Assembly: GCA_034440575.1 (NCBI GenBank)
Contig: JAOTOL010001597.1
Span: forward strand, 2,057,501 to 2,121,500
Direction of reading: 5' to 3'
Source of the DNA: Imbricaverruca yamaguchii
Lineage: Eukaryota; Arthropoda; Thecostraca; Neoverrucidae
Length of the DNA stretch: 64,000 bases
The notes below the pieces were generated by a model. It saw only the letters and a program-made list of their open reading frames with translations. It searched no databases and had not been told where the DNA came from. Positions 34,190 to 47,055 of this stretch are shown here, one piece after another. The translations under genes and the position numbers were made by a program. Numbering within the stretch: the first letter of the stretch is position 1; each line of letters opens with the position of its first letter.

Positions 34190-35330
34190 GTCTTTCTTTG
34201 AACAACAAGCATTACCATGGGACTGAAGCTGTATCATTAACCGTTTATGGGGTACCTTGTCAAAGGCCTTACTAAAGTCAAGATATGCTACATCAACCTG
34301 ATTTCCCTGATTTGAACTTAGTAAGATTTGGACTTTTCCCACACTTCACAGGCATTTAAATTGGAGAATTCTTCTTCCCATCTGATGGCACCTAAAACCG
34401 CTCTCATTCTGTCAAAGTCTGCTCTGTTGAAATTTGGAACCTTTACCAAATTATCCTTCATAATTTCCCCTACATGTGCCTTGAATCTAACTATGTTATG
34501 GTCACTTCTTCCCAGAGTTTCTCCTACTATCAAGTCTTGAACCAAGTCACTTAAATCCGATAATACAACGTCCAAGAATGAGCCATGCCAGGTAGGTTCC
34601 GATACAAACTGGTGTAAGAACAGGTCCTCTTCAAGGCATTTCCTAGACATTTTGCATGATGGGAGCCAACACCAGCATTTTCATATCCTTTAGATTAAAG
34701 TCACCAAGAATAAGGCACTTCCTCTTAAAGTTTGTACTGATTTCCTCACAAATCACCTTGTCAAGCTGCAGTTGCTGAGAATGTGGCAGGGTTCCTGATC
34801 GGTAGAAAGCTCCTATCCTCAGAGTATTGCTGTTGCCTTTTCCCACAGTGATATCAAGCCAAATGGACTCCACAGACACATTTTTATCCCTACCTGCTAC
34901 TTTTTGAGAACTGAATAAGCGATTCATATAGAGCATTACACCACCCCCTTTCATTCCTGGACCCCTATTGCACGAAAACATGTTGTATCCCTGGATCTCA
35001 TAGTCCTGCAAGTTATCTTCAAATACCCTTCACTGACCAATGCCTCTGTAATGCAAAGAAAATATGGTTCCTCCTCAGCAACATAACACTTGAACTAATG
35101 AAATTTGGATCGGATACTCTGAGCATTAAACATCATACATTTAACAAATGCTCCATAACCACCTTTGGCTTTTTCATACTGAGTTCTTTTATCACTAGAT
35201 GAACTATCACTCTGTCTCCTTGAACTACCGCTGTTCCTATTTCCTGACTTTGAGGTTCTATTGCCTTGGCTAATGCTATTGTAATATTCCTGAGTTGGCA
35301 ATGCAATTTCATCCCTCCCCATACCATTTC
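34190..35330 (-). mobile_element. CR1-like LINE fragment (endonuclease plus start of reverse transcriptase)
   Basis: On the minus strand, MMFNAQSIRSKFH (near 35120), GPGMKGGGVMLYMNRLFSSQ, IGAFYRSGTLP and CLILGDFNLKD are the apurinic-type endonuclease motifs of CR1/L2-like LINEs (35327-34643). FVSEPTWHGSFLDVVLS and LGRSDHNIVRF (34650-34318) close that domain. At 34292-34240 a reverse transcriptase motif YLDFSKAFDKVPHKRL follows after a jump. Several hundred codons between endonuclease and motif are missing, and the frames are broken. This is a dead, internally deleted copy. Confidence 0.82.
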
Positions 35331-35644
35331 CTAGTTTCCCTGACGGACATGCTCATACACTTTGCCCAGCACATGGACCCCCTTCTCATAGAAGTGCAGG
35401 CCATCCCTTTGGTGCAATACCTGTACGGTCGGCTGCCAGTTTCCATCCTGTTTTGCCTATCACTGGACGGCGTCGCGAGGTCAAATCTCAGTCATCACAA
35501 ATGATGTGCGAGAGTTAAAGAAGCCGAGTGTGATGCTGTGTTCGGGCTCAATGCAAGTGCCTACCAGGTGAACGCCGTTTGTTGTGCGGACGCTAGGCGC
35601 CGATGTGGGTGTCATTGTTCAGGGTGGAGCCCACCCCACGGGCA

Positions 35645-35950
35645 AGGTGTCCCTCCTTTCTAACAAAAAGATGCCCGGATTCGTTGCACTCGTAGACCGA
35701 GCTTTCGCCCTTTGGTCCCCGCTCGGTCCGCAATGGCGCAGAACAGAGGGTTCGTCACCGTCAGGTTTTCCCCAGGGACACAGGTTAGCTGAGAGACAGA
35801 GAAGTTGGACGTTTGGTGCGGAAGGTTTTCCGTCTAGATTCACGGGAGTGCTCGACTAGGACGCCTGGAGCACCTGGTTCTTTCGGTCTTCGTCTTCTTC
35901 TGGAAATTGCTTCTTCTGCCTCTACGGGTTTGTCTTTTTCAAACATTTGA
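35645..35950 (-). repeat. Dispersed repeat, partner of 10455-10800
   Basis: Same order of shared blocks as at 10455-10800. It lies just upstream, in minus-strand terms, of the CR1-like fragment. No intact coding frame. Confidence 0.6.
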
Positions 35951-36079
35951 CGTTCCCGGATCTCTTCGCGCTTCGTGCGAAGACATCCAGGAGAGATGCT
36001 CTTCTGTCTTTTGGCAGCCGTCCTACGGAAGGTTCTGCCTGTATCGAGATCGCTGCGCGACATTCTAGGTGGCACTTTC

Positions 36080-38330
36080 GCCCTCCGGCGAAACTTATTT
36101 CGTGTTTCAGGTCAGTAGGCGCGTCGCCAGTAGGTCGAGCCAGTCGTTAGGCGCCAATCGCTGTATTGCGCGCCAAGCACCAATTCAAACGCGCGGCTGG
36201 CTGGCTCGTACGAAGGCTTATATGGTTCACACAGACGGAGGTCGGCACTGGTTGAATTATCGAATGCGAGCAGCTATTCCAGGTCAAATTGTCGTATATA
36301 GCAGATTACCCTGCATACATGTGTCTTTCCATCGTCCTCCGGAAGAATATGACCATGACATCAACTTGCGTGTTTGTCATAAAATCATTGACTTGTGCGC
36401 AGGCTTGGCCACCGCCGATTCCTGGGATCGGATCCACTCCCGGGGAAGCTGGCGAGCTTCGTGACAGCACGCCATCCTCCTGCAGGCTCCCAGTGTCCGG
36501 AGCAGGCGCCTTCTGAACCCGGCGGATGAATTCGTCCTACAGTGTGGCCGTGGGTCGGCCGTGTCGCCGTCGCGGTCAGTGCTGCCGTGGCCCGCCCCTG
36601 CCGGACGGTCGGACCGGTCTGCCTGTCCGACGAGTGTCCGTCCGACCAGTGGACCAGCCTGCCTGTCGGCTGCGTGTCGGTCGCATGCGGCCGTGGGCGG
36701 ATATTCCCTCGCCAGCCGCTGGGCGCAAAATGACCTCAGTAGTCGAGGCGCCACAAAATCAAAATAACTAACTGACTCTCCAGCCGACGGCGGGCCGCTG
36801 TCGGCACATGCACCGGATGTAAAGCAGCACGCTCCAGCGGACATGTAGCCGACCCGGACCCGACGTTGGGCCGATGTCGGCACATGCACCGGACACATAG
36901 CAGCACGCTCCAGCGGACATGTAGCAGACCCGGACCCGACGTTGGGCCGCTGTCGGCATGTTATCGGGACGCCAGCGACACGCTGTCGGCTGGGGAGTGA
37001 AACTTCGGACCACAATGCGACGTCGGCTGGTCCCTTGTGATATGCCGAACCCATCCAGGCACATGCTGATATTCCAGGTCAGTCTGACTATGTCGTGCCG
37101 AGAGCTGTCCGGTGTTGGCATGTCGCTCACGTGACATCAAACTCGATACGACACGCGCCAACAGCGGCCAACATCGGCATACTTACTAGACGTGTGGGCC
37201 AACGGCACCAACGCTGTGAGCATTGAACAACAGCCAAGGCGTGGAATGTCGTATCTTCTGCCATGCAATGACTTGCAATGTTTGTCAATATCCATCAGGC
37301 AATGCACTATATTCTGCCTGCTCCTAAAGCTAAGAAAAAAAGGATTGATGCCACTTTGGTTCTCTCCTCAACGCCCGAAACATGGACATTCTAAGTGACT
37401 TATCGTGATAACGCCTATCCACAGCAGATATATTGTCTCCTACCGTCCATCTGTTATTGACCTCTCCCTTGCTTCGGTTGCCATTCCCTTCTTCTCTTGA
37501 CACGTACAAACCGGACCCCCTTTGTAGCGACTACTTCCATATTGATGTCATACTTGAACGCTTAGCCCAGCGTAGCAATTATTCATTCGTGCCCCGCTAG
37601 AATGTATGCAAAGCCAAATGGCCGTCTTTTAGCCAGGAAGCTGATACTATCTTCCCTCCCAAATATCACCCCACAATTTTGGCATATCTGAATGACACTT
37701 TACTCGCGGTAGAAACATATGTCCGCTATACTCGTCGTTTTCCGGCCATAAACACGTGTCGTGGTGGAACGATGAGTGTGAAGGTGCCGTCGCCCTGAGG
37801 CGGCAGGCCGAGCGGAAATCTCGCAAAATGTCAAACTTCCAATCTCACCACACAGGACATGTTAGAAGCCGCGTGGTAAAAACAAAATGTGTCGGCAAAT
37901 AGTCCTTGCGCCAAATATACTAAGCTGGTAGCACCATTCTAACTCTTTCAATTGTTTTACTCTATCGTCGAAATTTGGACCTAAATTCGCCTCTTCTCCA
38001 ATGGCAGATCCCCACAGCACGCATTACCACAGCTGACCATTAACCAACGCCACATCGCAGAACCCTCGGGCATCGCGGAACACGTGGCCACTTATGCCAG
38101 CATCTCCTGAAACACACAGTACTCGCAATACAGCACCACACGCCTTGGTAACACTCGCCACCAGCGACCCAAGAATGCCAACAGTGAACCAACAGTGAAG
38201 CCATGCGGCCCCAGATTGTGAGAGCGGTCGTAACCCTTCGTGTCGGAATTCTGATGGTCCCATGGCGCCCAAAACTGCCAGCAATTACACCAAAGTGGTC
38301 TGGGTTGCGAGAGCACAGCGGGCACTGAAC
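36080..38330. other. No gene recognised; 76-bp tandem repeat at 36790-36965
   Basis: GC-rich at first, then AT-rich. 36790-36965 has about 2.3 units of 76 bp (GGGCCG(C/A)TGTCGGCA at 36792, 36868 and 36944). The 225-codon minus-strand frame at 36377-37054 overlaps this repeat and shows no domain, so it is not called. Confidence 0.55.
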
Positions 38331-38339
38331 GAGCGGCCG

Positions 38340-39350
38340 AACATGCAACCATCGACAGCGGCCGGACACAACCATCAACAGCAGCCGGACACAACCATCG
38401 ACAGCGGCCGGACACAGCCATCGACAGCGGCCGGACACAACGATCGACAGCGGCCGGACTCAACCATCAACAACGTCCGGACATGTAACCATCGACAGCG
38501 GCCGGACACAACCATCGACAGCGGCCGGACACAACCATCGACAGCGGCCGGACACAGCCATCGACAGCGGCCGGACACAACCATCGACAGCGGCCGGACA
38601 TGTAACCATCAACAACGGCCGGACACAACCATCGACAGCGGCCGGACACAACCATCGACAGCGGCCGGACAACCATACAGCCATCAACAACGGCCGGACA
38701 TGTAACCATCGACAGCGGCCGGACACAACCATCGACAGCGGCCGGACACAACCATCGACAGCGGCCGGACACAACCATCGACAGCGGCCGGACACTGACC
38801 ATCACCACACGGCCGGACACAACCATTGACAGCGGCCGGACACAACCATCAACAGCGGCCGGACTCAACCATCGACAGCGGCCGGACTCAACCATCAACA
38901 ACGTCCGGACATGTAACCATCGACAGCTGCCGGACACAACCATCAACAGCAGCCGGACACAACCATCGACAGCGGCCGGACACAACCATCGACAGCGGCC
39001 GGACACAACCATCGACAGCGGCCGGACATTAACCATCGACAGCGGCCGGACACAACCATCGACAGCGGCCGGACATGTAACCATCGACAGCGGCCGGACA
39101 CAACCATCGACAGCGGCCGGACATGAAACAACGGCCGGACACAACCATCGACAACGGCCGGACACAACCATCGACAGCAGCCGGACACAACCATCGACAG
39201 CGGCCGGACACAACCATCGACAGCGGCCGGACACAACCATCGACAGCGGCCGGACACAACCATCGACAGCGGCCGGACACAACCATCGACAGCGGCCGGA
39301 CACAACCATCGACAGCGGCCGGACACAACCATCGACAATGGCCGAACACA
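38340..39350. repeat. 23-bp minisatellite, about 44 units
   Basis: The unit AACCATCGACAGCGGCCGGA plus CAC is repeated with small variants (CATCAACAG, GGACTCAACC, GGACATGTAACC). Since 23 is not a multiple of three, each strand shows open frames in rotating phases; these are artefacts. Confidence 0.95.
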
Positions 39351-41003
39351 TTCATTCATGTCTGAAACGCATCATGGTTGCAAGATCAACACATACATCG
39401 TGCATCTCAATTCAAGTTTATCACGACAGGGATGCTCGCACAGTATGGGGCTGAACAATGCAAATATAATCCAGTAGGACAAAAATTAAACTGTGTTGCA
39501 TAAAATTAAAAACTGTGTGTTGCATATAAATGAGGCGAACAAACATCAGGTCATTCATCATATAGCCTATCACATCAGGACATTGGAACAATTCCTGGTC
39601 TTGCCGTCCCCATCTGACTCGACCGATGGACTGGCCATCTAGCGCGAAGGACGGACGTGATCCAAGTAGCACATATTAGTGGGTTTGTCGTTGGCTCTGG
39701 CTACTTCTACCAAGCTCCACAGTGATCGGGGACACATCATCTGGCTCCAGTTTGGTATGCTTATACAATTTGTGACTAGAGTCAATGTCGCTCAAAAGCG
39801 AAGTGAAGGCCGTATCGTCTCCAAGATATCGTCATTTGGTTTCTGACTATCTTTTAATACCTTCTGGCATTCCTGCGGAACTTCCCTTGCAAACGTTTTC
39901 ATTTCGTTAGCGACAGCCATGCAAACATTCATTGGCACCCCTTGGCGCGTGGCCGATTATGAAATTTGCCGGGGATGCATTGCGCTCGTTTCCCTGACAT
40001 CCAGTGTGTTTTTTCTTTTTTCAGGAATACGACTAACAGTGTCGTTTGGAGTGCTTCCTGAAGTGTCTGAGTTGATGGTGGCCTCAACGTTACTGACAGG
40101 CGCTGAGTCGTCGTCCATATTCAAACGCGGAGAGCTGATGGATAAGCGACGAACTGCATCGGCCTGCCGGGAAACATGTACCCGTACGTGACACTGCCAA
40201 CGTCTGGATGTAGTGAAGAATTCAGTGTAGAGCTGACACCCGAAGTCTAAAATGGACCCAAACCCGATGCCGCAAATTTTTCGCAAATAAGTTCATGACT
40301 TTGGAGTCATGCTTGCATCTAAACGCAACATTTGACATGGTTCTGAAAAGAACAGAGACAGTGTGCACATTAACAATCTACATCGGCTTTGAAAGCAGGC
40401 CCTTACTACCACGCACGTGCGTATTCATTCATGACCATACGCACTTGCACATCTCAATGTTGGGTAAGACTGGTGAGAAAATATCAAAATAATACAGTAC
40501 ATTAAATCGCCAACTTCTCGGTGCTTATGTGCGCCAGTTTTATTTATACTTAGGTCATGGTCATAGGCCCCACGAATCGCGCCGGGGCTCAGTCAAATTG
40601 CGCCGGGCCCCCGAAAAATCATGCTGGGGCCGCAGAAATCTCACCGGGCCCCTGAAAGCCACACTGAAGATCCCAAAATCGTCTGCAGAGGATGGTGTGG
40701 CAAAACATGGGCTGGAAACCTAAAACACACCTACAGACGAAAAGAAACGCGATGAATCTGAAAAAGAGCATTGAGCCATTGCCCCGGTTCGTTAGCTGAC
40801 CTGAAAGCACCTTTAACCAAAGCGATGATGTGCACCAAACTCAGCGAGTGTTCGGATTTATCGGCCTCATAGTTGCACTTTACTTTTGTCGTGATATCTT
40901 TTGTTTACACCATAGGGAGTTAGACTCATGATTATGTTGCTAGAGTGATGCAGTGAAGAAGAAGAACCCTACTAGCCCATCAGAGAACGCAGAATAAATA
41001 TAC

Positions 41004-41043
41004 TGTACATCAGAAGAACTCTATAGAGTTCTTCTGATGTACA
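41004..41043. other. Perfect 40-bp palindrome
   Basis: TGTACATCAGAAGAACTCTA is followed at once by its exact reverse complement. There is no spacer, and the match ends exactly at these limits. Confidence 0.95.
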
Positions 41044-41418
41044 TACACAGTGGACCATGCAAAAGACTGCTGTACAGCGATGTGAGCAGTGACGTGCCAA
41101 AGGGAATGGGGCATTAGGACAGTCCCCTCCCCAACCCTGAGAGCTTGTGGGTCCCCAAGAATTGCGCCGGGCTTCAGCAAAAATTGCGCCAAATTCCCTA
41201 AAATTTCCCCTGGGACCCCCCAAATACCCACAACGGTACCCTAAAGATCATATTGGGGTCGTCTTACCCCCACACCGAAACCGCCTGCAAGGAGTTGCAC
41301 GGCTGGGCCCGAAAAATCGCGCCGAGACCCAGAGAAATTATACCGGATCCAACAAAATCATGCTGGTGTCTCACAAATGGGCGATTAGGAGTCCCCAATG
41401 TACACGGCGGGATCCTAC

Positions 41419-41457
41419 GAGCAAAACGCGAGGCCGATAATGCCTCGCGTTTTGCTC
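41419..41457. other. Perfect hairpin, 16-bp arms, 7-base loop
   Basis: GAGCAAAACGCGAGGC (41419-41434), loop CGATAAT, then the exact reverse complement at 41442-41457. No T run follows, so there is no reason to call a terminator. Confidence 0.95.
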
Positions 41458-43651
41458 CAGCCCTCCAGAACGTACCGATGCATTTAAGCGCGCCTCCGAA
41501 ACCGCGCCGATAGCTAAAAATAACGTTGGTGCACAAAAAGGAACAAAGCTCTTTTCAAAAACAGAATTAGGTCTTAAAAATATTCCAGGCCCAAGCAACA
41601 ACAAAATGGCTGGAGCCCTAAGGCACATCCGTACACGAAGAAAACGCAACGGGTCCAAAAAGAACACTTAGCTAAGATCTCGATTCGGTAGGCAATCTGG
41701 GAACAGATTTAGCCAAATAGCTCAGGTGCATCATAACGCAGTGGGTCTCCGGATATCTCATGCATCAGAAAGTGAGGGAAGAAGAGAAGTAACCATTGAA
41801 TTAAACGAATATAGTTTTCCAAGCGAACCTCCGTATGAAGTATTCCATGCGTGATGTATGGTACAAGACCATGCCATAACAATTAGCCAAACGTGGTAGA
41901 CCTGGAAAATCGCACGAAGTGGGCGAATGCGCCGAGTGCGCAAGGCGGGTGTACAGTGTACACGTGAACGAATGTTGGCTTTTTGGCGACCGGGCATTAT
42001 TAACTGGAATGCTTGAAATTGGAGAGAAAAAAAAAACGTTTTGAGTGATTTGTGCATGTGCAATGTCAGCAGTGCAAGTCGAGTTGTCAAGGGATACCGA
42101 GAGAAAAACCTTCGAAACATATATCGAAAATTATGCAGCCACTACACGCAATGACAAGCTAAGTGAACATAAAATGCGTCTCTGGAACTTGCGGCTGTGG
42201 ATAAGGGCCACTTACATTTCGAGACGTGGCTATCTCGCCCTCGGGGTGGCGTCAGGGGCAAACGTTTGGGGGACAGCCAGGCTTGTATTGCGTTTCTTAT
42301 CATGCGATGTCCATATACATATAATGTTGCATCCCACACCACTTCCTGGAGCCATTTCCTCGAGCTGCCCCTATTGGTCCCGCCGGTACCGCGCATGCAC
42401 AACTCCGCCATTTTGGGGCAGCATCTACCAGAGAAGGCGATACACTGAAACGTGGCCAAATGTCCTGCCTGACTCAACTTAAATCGAATCTGAAGACATC
42501 CGGTATTTCCTGTAGCAAAGCACTGTCACGCAAATGGTGACAACAGAGTTGGGCGGCACTGAGCCAGCCTATCTTGCCTTTCTCGTTGGACGCCGTCCTT
42601 GCACCTCACTTCGACGCTTTAACCATCTGAATTCAAGATGGCGGTCTGTCGGCGTCACTGTGACCAGGGTACACTGGTTTTGGGTTGGTAGTAATTGCCA
42701 ATACACGGGATAAAAATCCTGGTCGACTGGTAGGTGGATAGTGACGATTACTAACGTGCAGGACGACACCAGCGTCCAACTAGCGCTCCATGGCACGTGA
42801 GGGTGGTAAGACCTTGGTAAATGATACTGTGGCACAACATTGGTACCTATATTGGTTGGATTAATGATCTTTGTCTTGAGTTTGTCTTTGGTATTGGTGT
42901 CGTAATTGTGAGTACATCGTAGAACTTACCAATGAAGTGCCAACGCACGCAGTTTTGTGGGACCGCTACTATCGTAATACTAATGTCCTAACCTAGACAA
43001 ACCCTGGTAACAGTATAACAATTTTTCTAGAAATGTACTGTTTATGCCGCAAAATATGTGTGCCGGCATAGTGCCATGATGAATGTCTGTAACTGCGAGT
43101 GCTGCAACCCCATAAGCCAGCTGACCTATCGTGCCAAGTAAATGTCGCGCCCAGTACTTTTCCGTCCGGCGCCGGCAATGCCGTCACCGGCCGTCGCCGG
43201 AATCGAATCAGCGTTTTACGGACCGACGCCCGGCAACCGTGCCGTGTGCCTTGGTCACCCGGTCGCAGTCGTACCCAGGGACCCACCCCCATTAGTCAGA
43301 GCGCGCTCTGGAGTGTCGAACAGTGCCGGCCTGTCACGCGGTCGGTCGCGTGTGTGTCTAAACTAACAATATATCATGTAGAGAACCTTGCACTTTTACA
43401 ACCGGAGTGACGCGGACGCGAGGTCAAAATCATAGACGATCACATGCCTATATAGAGCCGCAAATGTTTTCTACAACAGCCCGGGTAGTGGTATTCCATT
43501 GGCAAAAATATCTCCGCGCAGAACATCTTTCCATTCAGATATATATTCATTTAACACTAAACTATACTTCCCTCCCCTCAACCATCCTTCAATCTGTCCT
43601 AAAACTTGAATCACACCGAGGCGGTGAAATTTTTCACCTGTCTGAAGTAGT

Positions 43652-43659
43652 GTCAACAG
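43652..43659. other. Target-site duplication, left (GTCAACAG)
   Basis: Identical to 46304-46311 on the other side of the transposon. Confidence 0.85.
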
Positions 43660-46303
43660 TAGGGTGGATTGAATGCAACTTTTTTTTCGCAAATCAACTT
43701 CCGCGGGCTCAAAACACGTGCGCGTGCATCGGTAGGGACAAGACAACACGATTGCAAAAATATATAATATGTTCTAGATACCGCGCACGAATCGTTTTCA
43801 AAAACATTTCTTCGCCGCCAGGCGTCGAAGTCTCCATTGATTGAAGCATGGAACGTAAAAAGATAGCACCACGCGCGTCGGACTCCGCAGCTGGCGCGGA
43901 CCCCTCTAACGTGTCGCAACTAACCCCTCTAACGTGACAAAAAGGGCGTGCAGCAGAGTTCAGAGGCGAAGCAGCTCAGTGACATGGACGCAGACGTGGA
44001 AGAGAGCAGTGAGGACTCTGAAATGGATGGTGTGGAGGAGGCTGGTGCTAGCTATTCTGATTCGCTAAGCTCTGATGACGACGTCTGTGGTAGTGGAGGA
44101 CAAAACCGCCGACAGCTTCCCAACTTCTCGCGAATGTGTGATCGGTATGGTACCTCTGACCGCTCCGGTGCCGGCTTGCTGAACGCAGCTCTAGTAGATT
44201 ATGGGATAATCACACACAACAGCAAGGCTGAGCTGGTTGACCGCAATAAAATCCGGCGACAGAGAGACAAATGGGGTAAGAAGGAAGTGGATGAGAGCTC
44301 AAAGGAAAACCGACGTGATCGCCTGGTGGGATTTTATTATGATGGTAGGGAAGATATAACGCTGAATAGAGTGGGTAACAAGAACAAGATGGTCAAAGAA
44401 CTGCATGAAGTAGTCGTTGCTGAACCAGGCCACCGGTACGTCGACCATGTGTCTCCACAGAGCGCCGGTGCTGCGGACATAGCCAAAGAGATGTTGGCTG
44501 TCATTCAGGAAAATGATGCCCATCCAGTGGTGATAGGGTCGGACGGCACATCGGTGAATACAGGCCGCAATAGCGGTGTTAACAGGAGGATTGAATTGGG
44601 TGTTGGTCGTCCTCTCCAGGAAGCTATTTGCGGCATACACACCAACGAACTGACGCTCAGACACGTGTTCAAGGACGCTGATGGCGAGACGAGTGGCCCG
44701 TCCTCCTTCAAAGGGCCGATTGGTAAGGCCATCCAGGGTGATTTGACTGCACTGCCCCTTGCTCAGTTTAAGCCTGTGAGGGGTCAAGTGCCTCCCATTC
44801 CAGCCGATGTTCTGAAGGAGATGAACAAAGACCAGCAGTACCTGTGCAACATGTGCATGGCAGTCCAAGCAGGACCAGGACAAGTCCTCCAGCGTGTGCT
44901 GTCTGCAGACCCTGGTCCAATCCATCAGGCCCGCTGGGTGACTCTGGCGAACAGGATCCTCCGCCTGTACGTGTCGACGGAGTCGCCAACGCCGAAGCTA
45001 GTGAGGGTGGTGTTCATGATACTGAACCAGTACGTCCCTGGGTGGTTTATGTACAGAGTTCGCACACACATCAGTGATGGAGCTAAAAACTTGTTCGAAC
45101 TGATCCGTCTGTCGAGGAAGTTGCCTGAAGATGACCGCAACATTGTGCAAAAGGTTCTGAAACGCAACGGGTTCTGGGCACATAGTGAGAACATCCTCGC
45201 CGCCATGCTGACCGACAGCCGACATGAGACGAGGGTGGCGGCCGTGGAGCGGATCAGGATGTGCCGAGCCAAGAGACGCGAGGACGATGACCCGGATGAC
45301 ATCAGACAGTTCGTCGTTCCGGACATCAACTTCGATGCCGATGACTACCAAGAAATGATCGACTGGACAAATGCAACAGAGCCACCACTGACCATGGACA
45401 TGTCAGACGAGGAAATCACAGCGGCTGTGCAATGTGAACACCCCATGGACTTCAGCGCATTTCCATGTCACTCACAAGGCGTGGAACGTTGGGTAAAGGA
45501 GGTGACAGATGCGGCACAGAAGAAGGCCGGGTACTCGGCACGCCATGCTCTGATTCTGGCCAAAGCACGGTCCAGAGCCGATCTTCCGGTGATGGATACA
45601 AAGGACTTTTACAGCTGGCTTCAGGGAGCCGGTCGTTCCTGAGTTCAGCTTCGCCATTCTGAGGTGACCTGTCGCCATGATTTGGTACCATAATCTATTG
45701 CCATGCGTTGAAAGTTGAAAGTGTTTCCTAGACAAAACGCACAGCCGATATTCAGGACGTCTGTTGATGATTGAAATGATGGTTTAGTTGATATGGTGTG
45801 TTTAAATGGTTGCAAGTACAGAGTTAGGCAGACTCGTATTTATGCTCCTACATAGATGGTGGTGATCACAAGTTTCCGAAAACTGCAATGCAATAACTGC
45901 AATAAACCTCGGTTGAACGTATCTCTTGTTATGCAAAACTGAAAACGTGGCCAAATATGTAAATATTGTGCACCTCTAATCACGTAATTGTTGCTGACGG
46001 TTCATTACATAATTAAAGCTTCGGTGTTATAGACATGCAGACACTAGTAAGCTTGGCAACGGTAGCCGAGAATTAGTGGGGGAATAGCGTGAACAAGACT
46101 TATGGTGTTATGTTCTTATAACAAGGCAAAGACTAATGGAGACTTCAACGCTTGGCGGGGCTAAGAACCGTTTCAAAAACGTTTCGTGCGCGGTATCTAT
46201 AATATTTTTGAAAAATGTTTAGCCGCGATTTTCCGTCTATGAACATTCACGCGCACGCGTTTTGACCCCGCGGAAGTTGGTTTATAATTTTCGATCCACC
46301 CTA
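43660..46303 (+). mobile_element. Complete hAT-like DNA transposon with 8-bp target duplication
   Basis: The left end TAGGGTGGAT (43660) and right end ATCCACCCTA (46303) are inverted. Similarity continues inward for about 150 bp: CAACTTCCGCGGG, TCAAAACRCGTGCGCGTG and GATACCGCGCACGAA occur in both arms. GTCAACAG flanks the element on both sides (43652-43659 and 46304-46311). An 8-bp duplication and ends fitting YARNG are hallmarks of the hAT superfamily. The single long ORF is open, so the element may be autonomous. Confidence 0.88.
43984..45642 (+). CDS. hAT-like transposase
   Basis: The first ATG in the long frame gives 552 residues; the frame is open from 43948 without an earlier ATG. An acidic N terminus is followed by a basic SDRSGAGLLNAALVDYGI...VDRNKIRRQRDKW segment that may bind DNA. 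VVIGSDGTSVNTGRNSG (Asp187) resembles the first catalytic Asp of RNase H-like transposases. ICGIHTNELTLRH (Cys216, His219) resembles the hAT CxxH motif. HQARWVTLANRILRLYVS (Trp318) resembles the hAT RW motif, and AHSENILAAMLTD (Glu402) could supply the last acidic residue. VERWVKEVTDAA near the C terminus is typical of a large uncharacterised protein family that is multicopy in arthropods. The catalytic assignments are inference; the transposon context is direct. An upstream ATG at 43848 opens only 29 codons in another frame. Confidence 0.85.
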   Translation: MDADVEESSEDSEMDGVEEAGASYSDSLSSDDDVCGSGGQNRRQLPNFSRMCDRYGTSDRSGAGLLNAALVDYGIITHNSKAELVDRNKIRRQRDKWGKKEVDESSKENRRDRLVGFYYDGREDITLNRVGNKNKMVKELHEVVVAEPGHRYVDHVSPQSAGAADIAKEMLAVIQENDAHPVVIGSDGTSVNTGRNSGVNRRIELGVGRPLQEAICGIHTNELTLRHVFKDADGETSGPSSFKGPIGKAIQGDLTALPLAQFKPVRGQVPPIPADVLKEMNKDQQYLCNMCMAVQAGPGQVLQRVLSADPGPIHQARWVTLANRILRLYVSTESPTPKLVRVVFMILNQYVPGWFMYRVRTHISDGAKNLFELIRLSRKLPEDDRNIVQKVLKRNGFWAHSENILAAMLTDSRHETRVAAVERIRMCRAKRREDDDPDDIRQFVVPDINFDADDYQEMIDWTNATEPPLTMDMSDEEITAAVQCEHPMDFSAFPCHSQGVERWVKEVTDAAQKKAGYSARHALILAKARSRADLPVMDTKDFYSWLQGAGRS

Positions 46304-46311
46304 GTCAACAG
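46304..46311. other. Target-site duplication, right (GTCAACAG)
   Basis: Matches 43652-43659. It directly follows the terminal CCACCCTA. Confidence 0.85.
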
Positions 46312-46479
46312 GTGACAGGACCACACGGGCAACACGCACCGACTACGCTTTTCTGATAAATCTGGTTGGGCAACAAGGCTAAACACAATTGCAGTTGTAG
46401 GTGATTATCCAGTCGTGTAAACCCGTTAACTGAATTTGGAGTCGAAGCCGTAGTTTTTCGAGTGATCCAGACACACACA

Positions 46480-47055
<576 letters not shown>

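Larger units (their letters stand above)
39365..43650. other. No gene recognised; CCCCGGCG-type irregular repeats and two inverted repeats
   Basis: 40565-40690 and 41140-41440 contain an irregular motif of about 28 bp (AAATCGCGCCGGGC..CCGAAAAATCATGCTGGGG). Related lead-ins sit at 7275-7365, 14660-14800 and 16075-16180. Two perfect inverted repeats are listed separately. Other frames are short and unrecognised. Confidence 0.5.

Noticed and set aside
36377..37054. 225-codon minus-strand frame
   Set aside because: Overlaps a 76-bp tandem repeat, GC-rich, no recognisable domain.
38262..39365. 294-codon frame and others on both strands
   Set aside because: 23-bp minisatellite with rotating frames and no domain.
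41419..41457. Transcription terminator
   Set aside because: Perfect hairpin but no T tract and no adjacent gene in a eukaryotic context.
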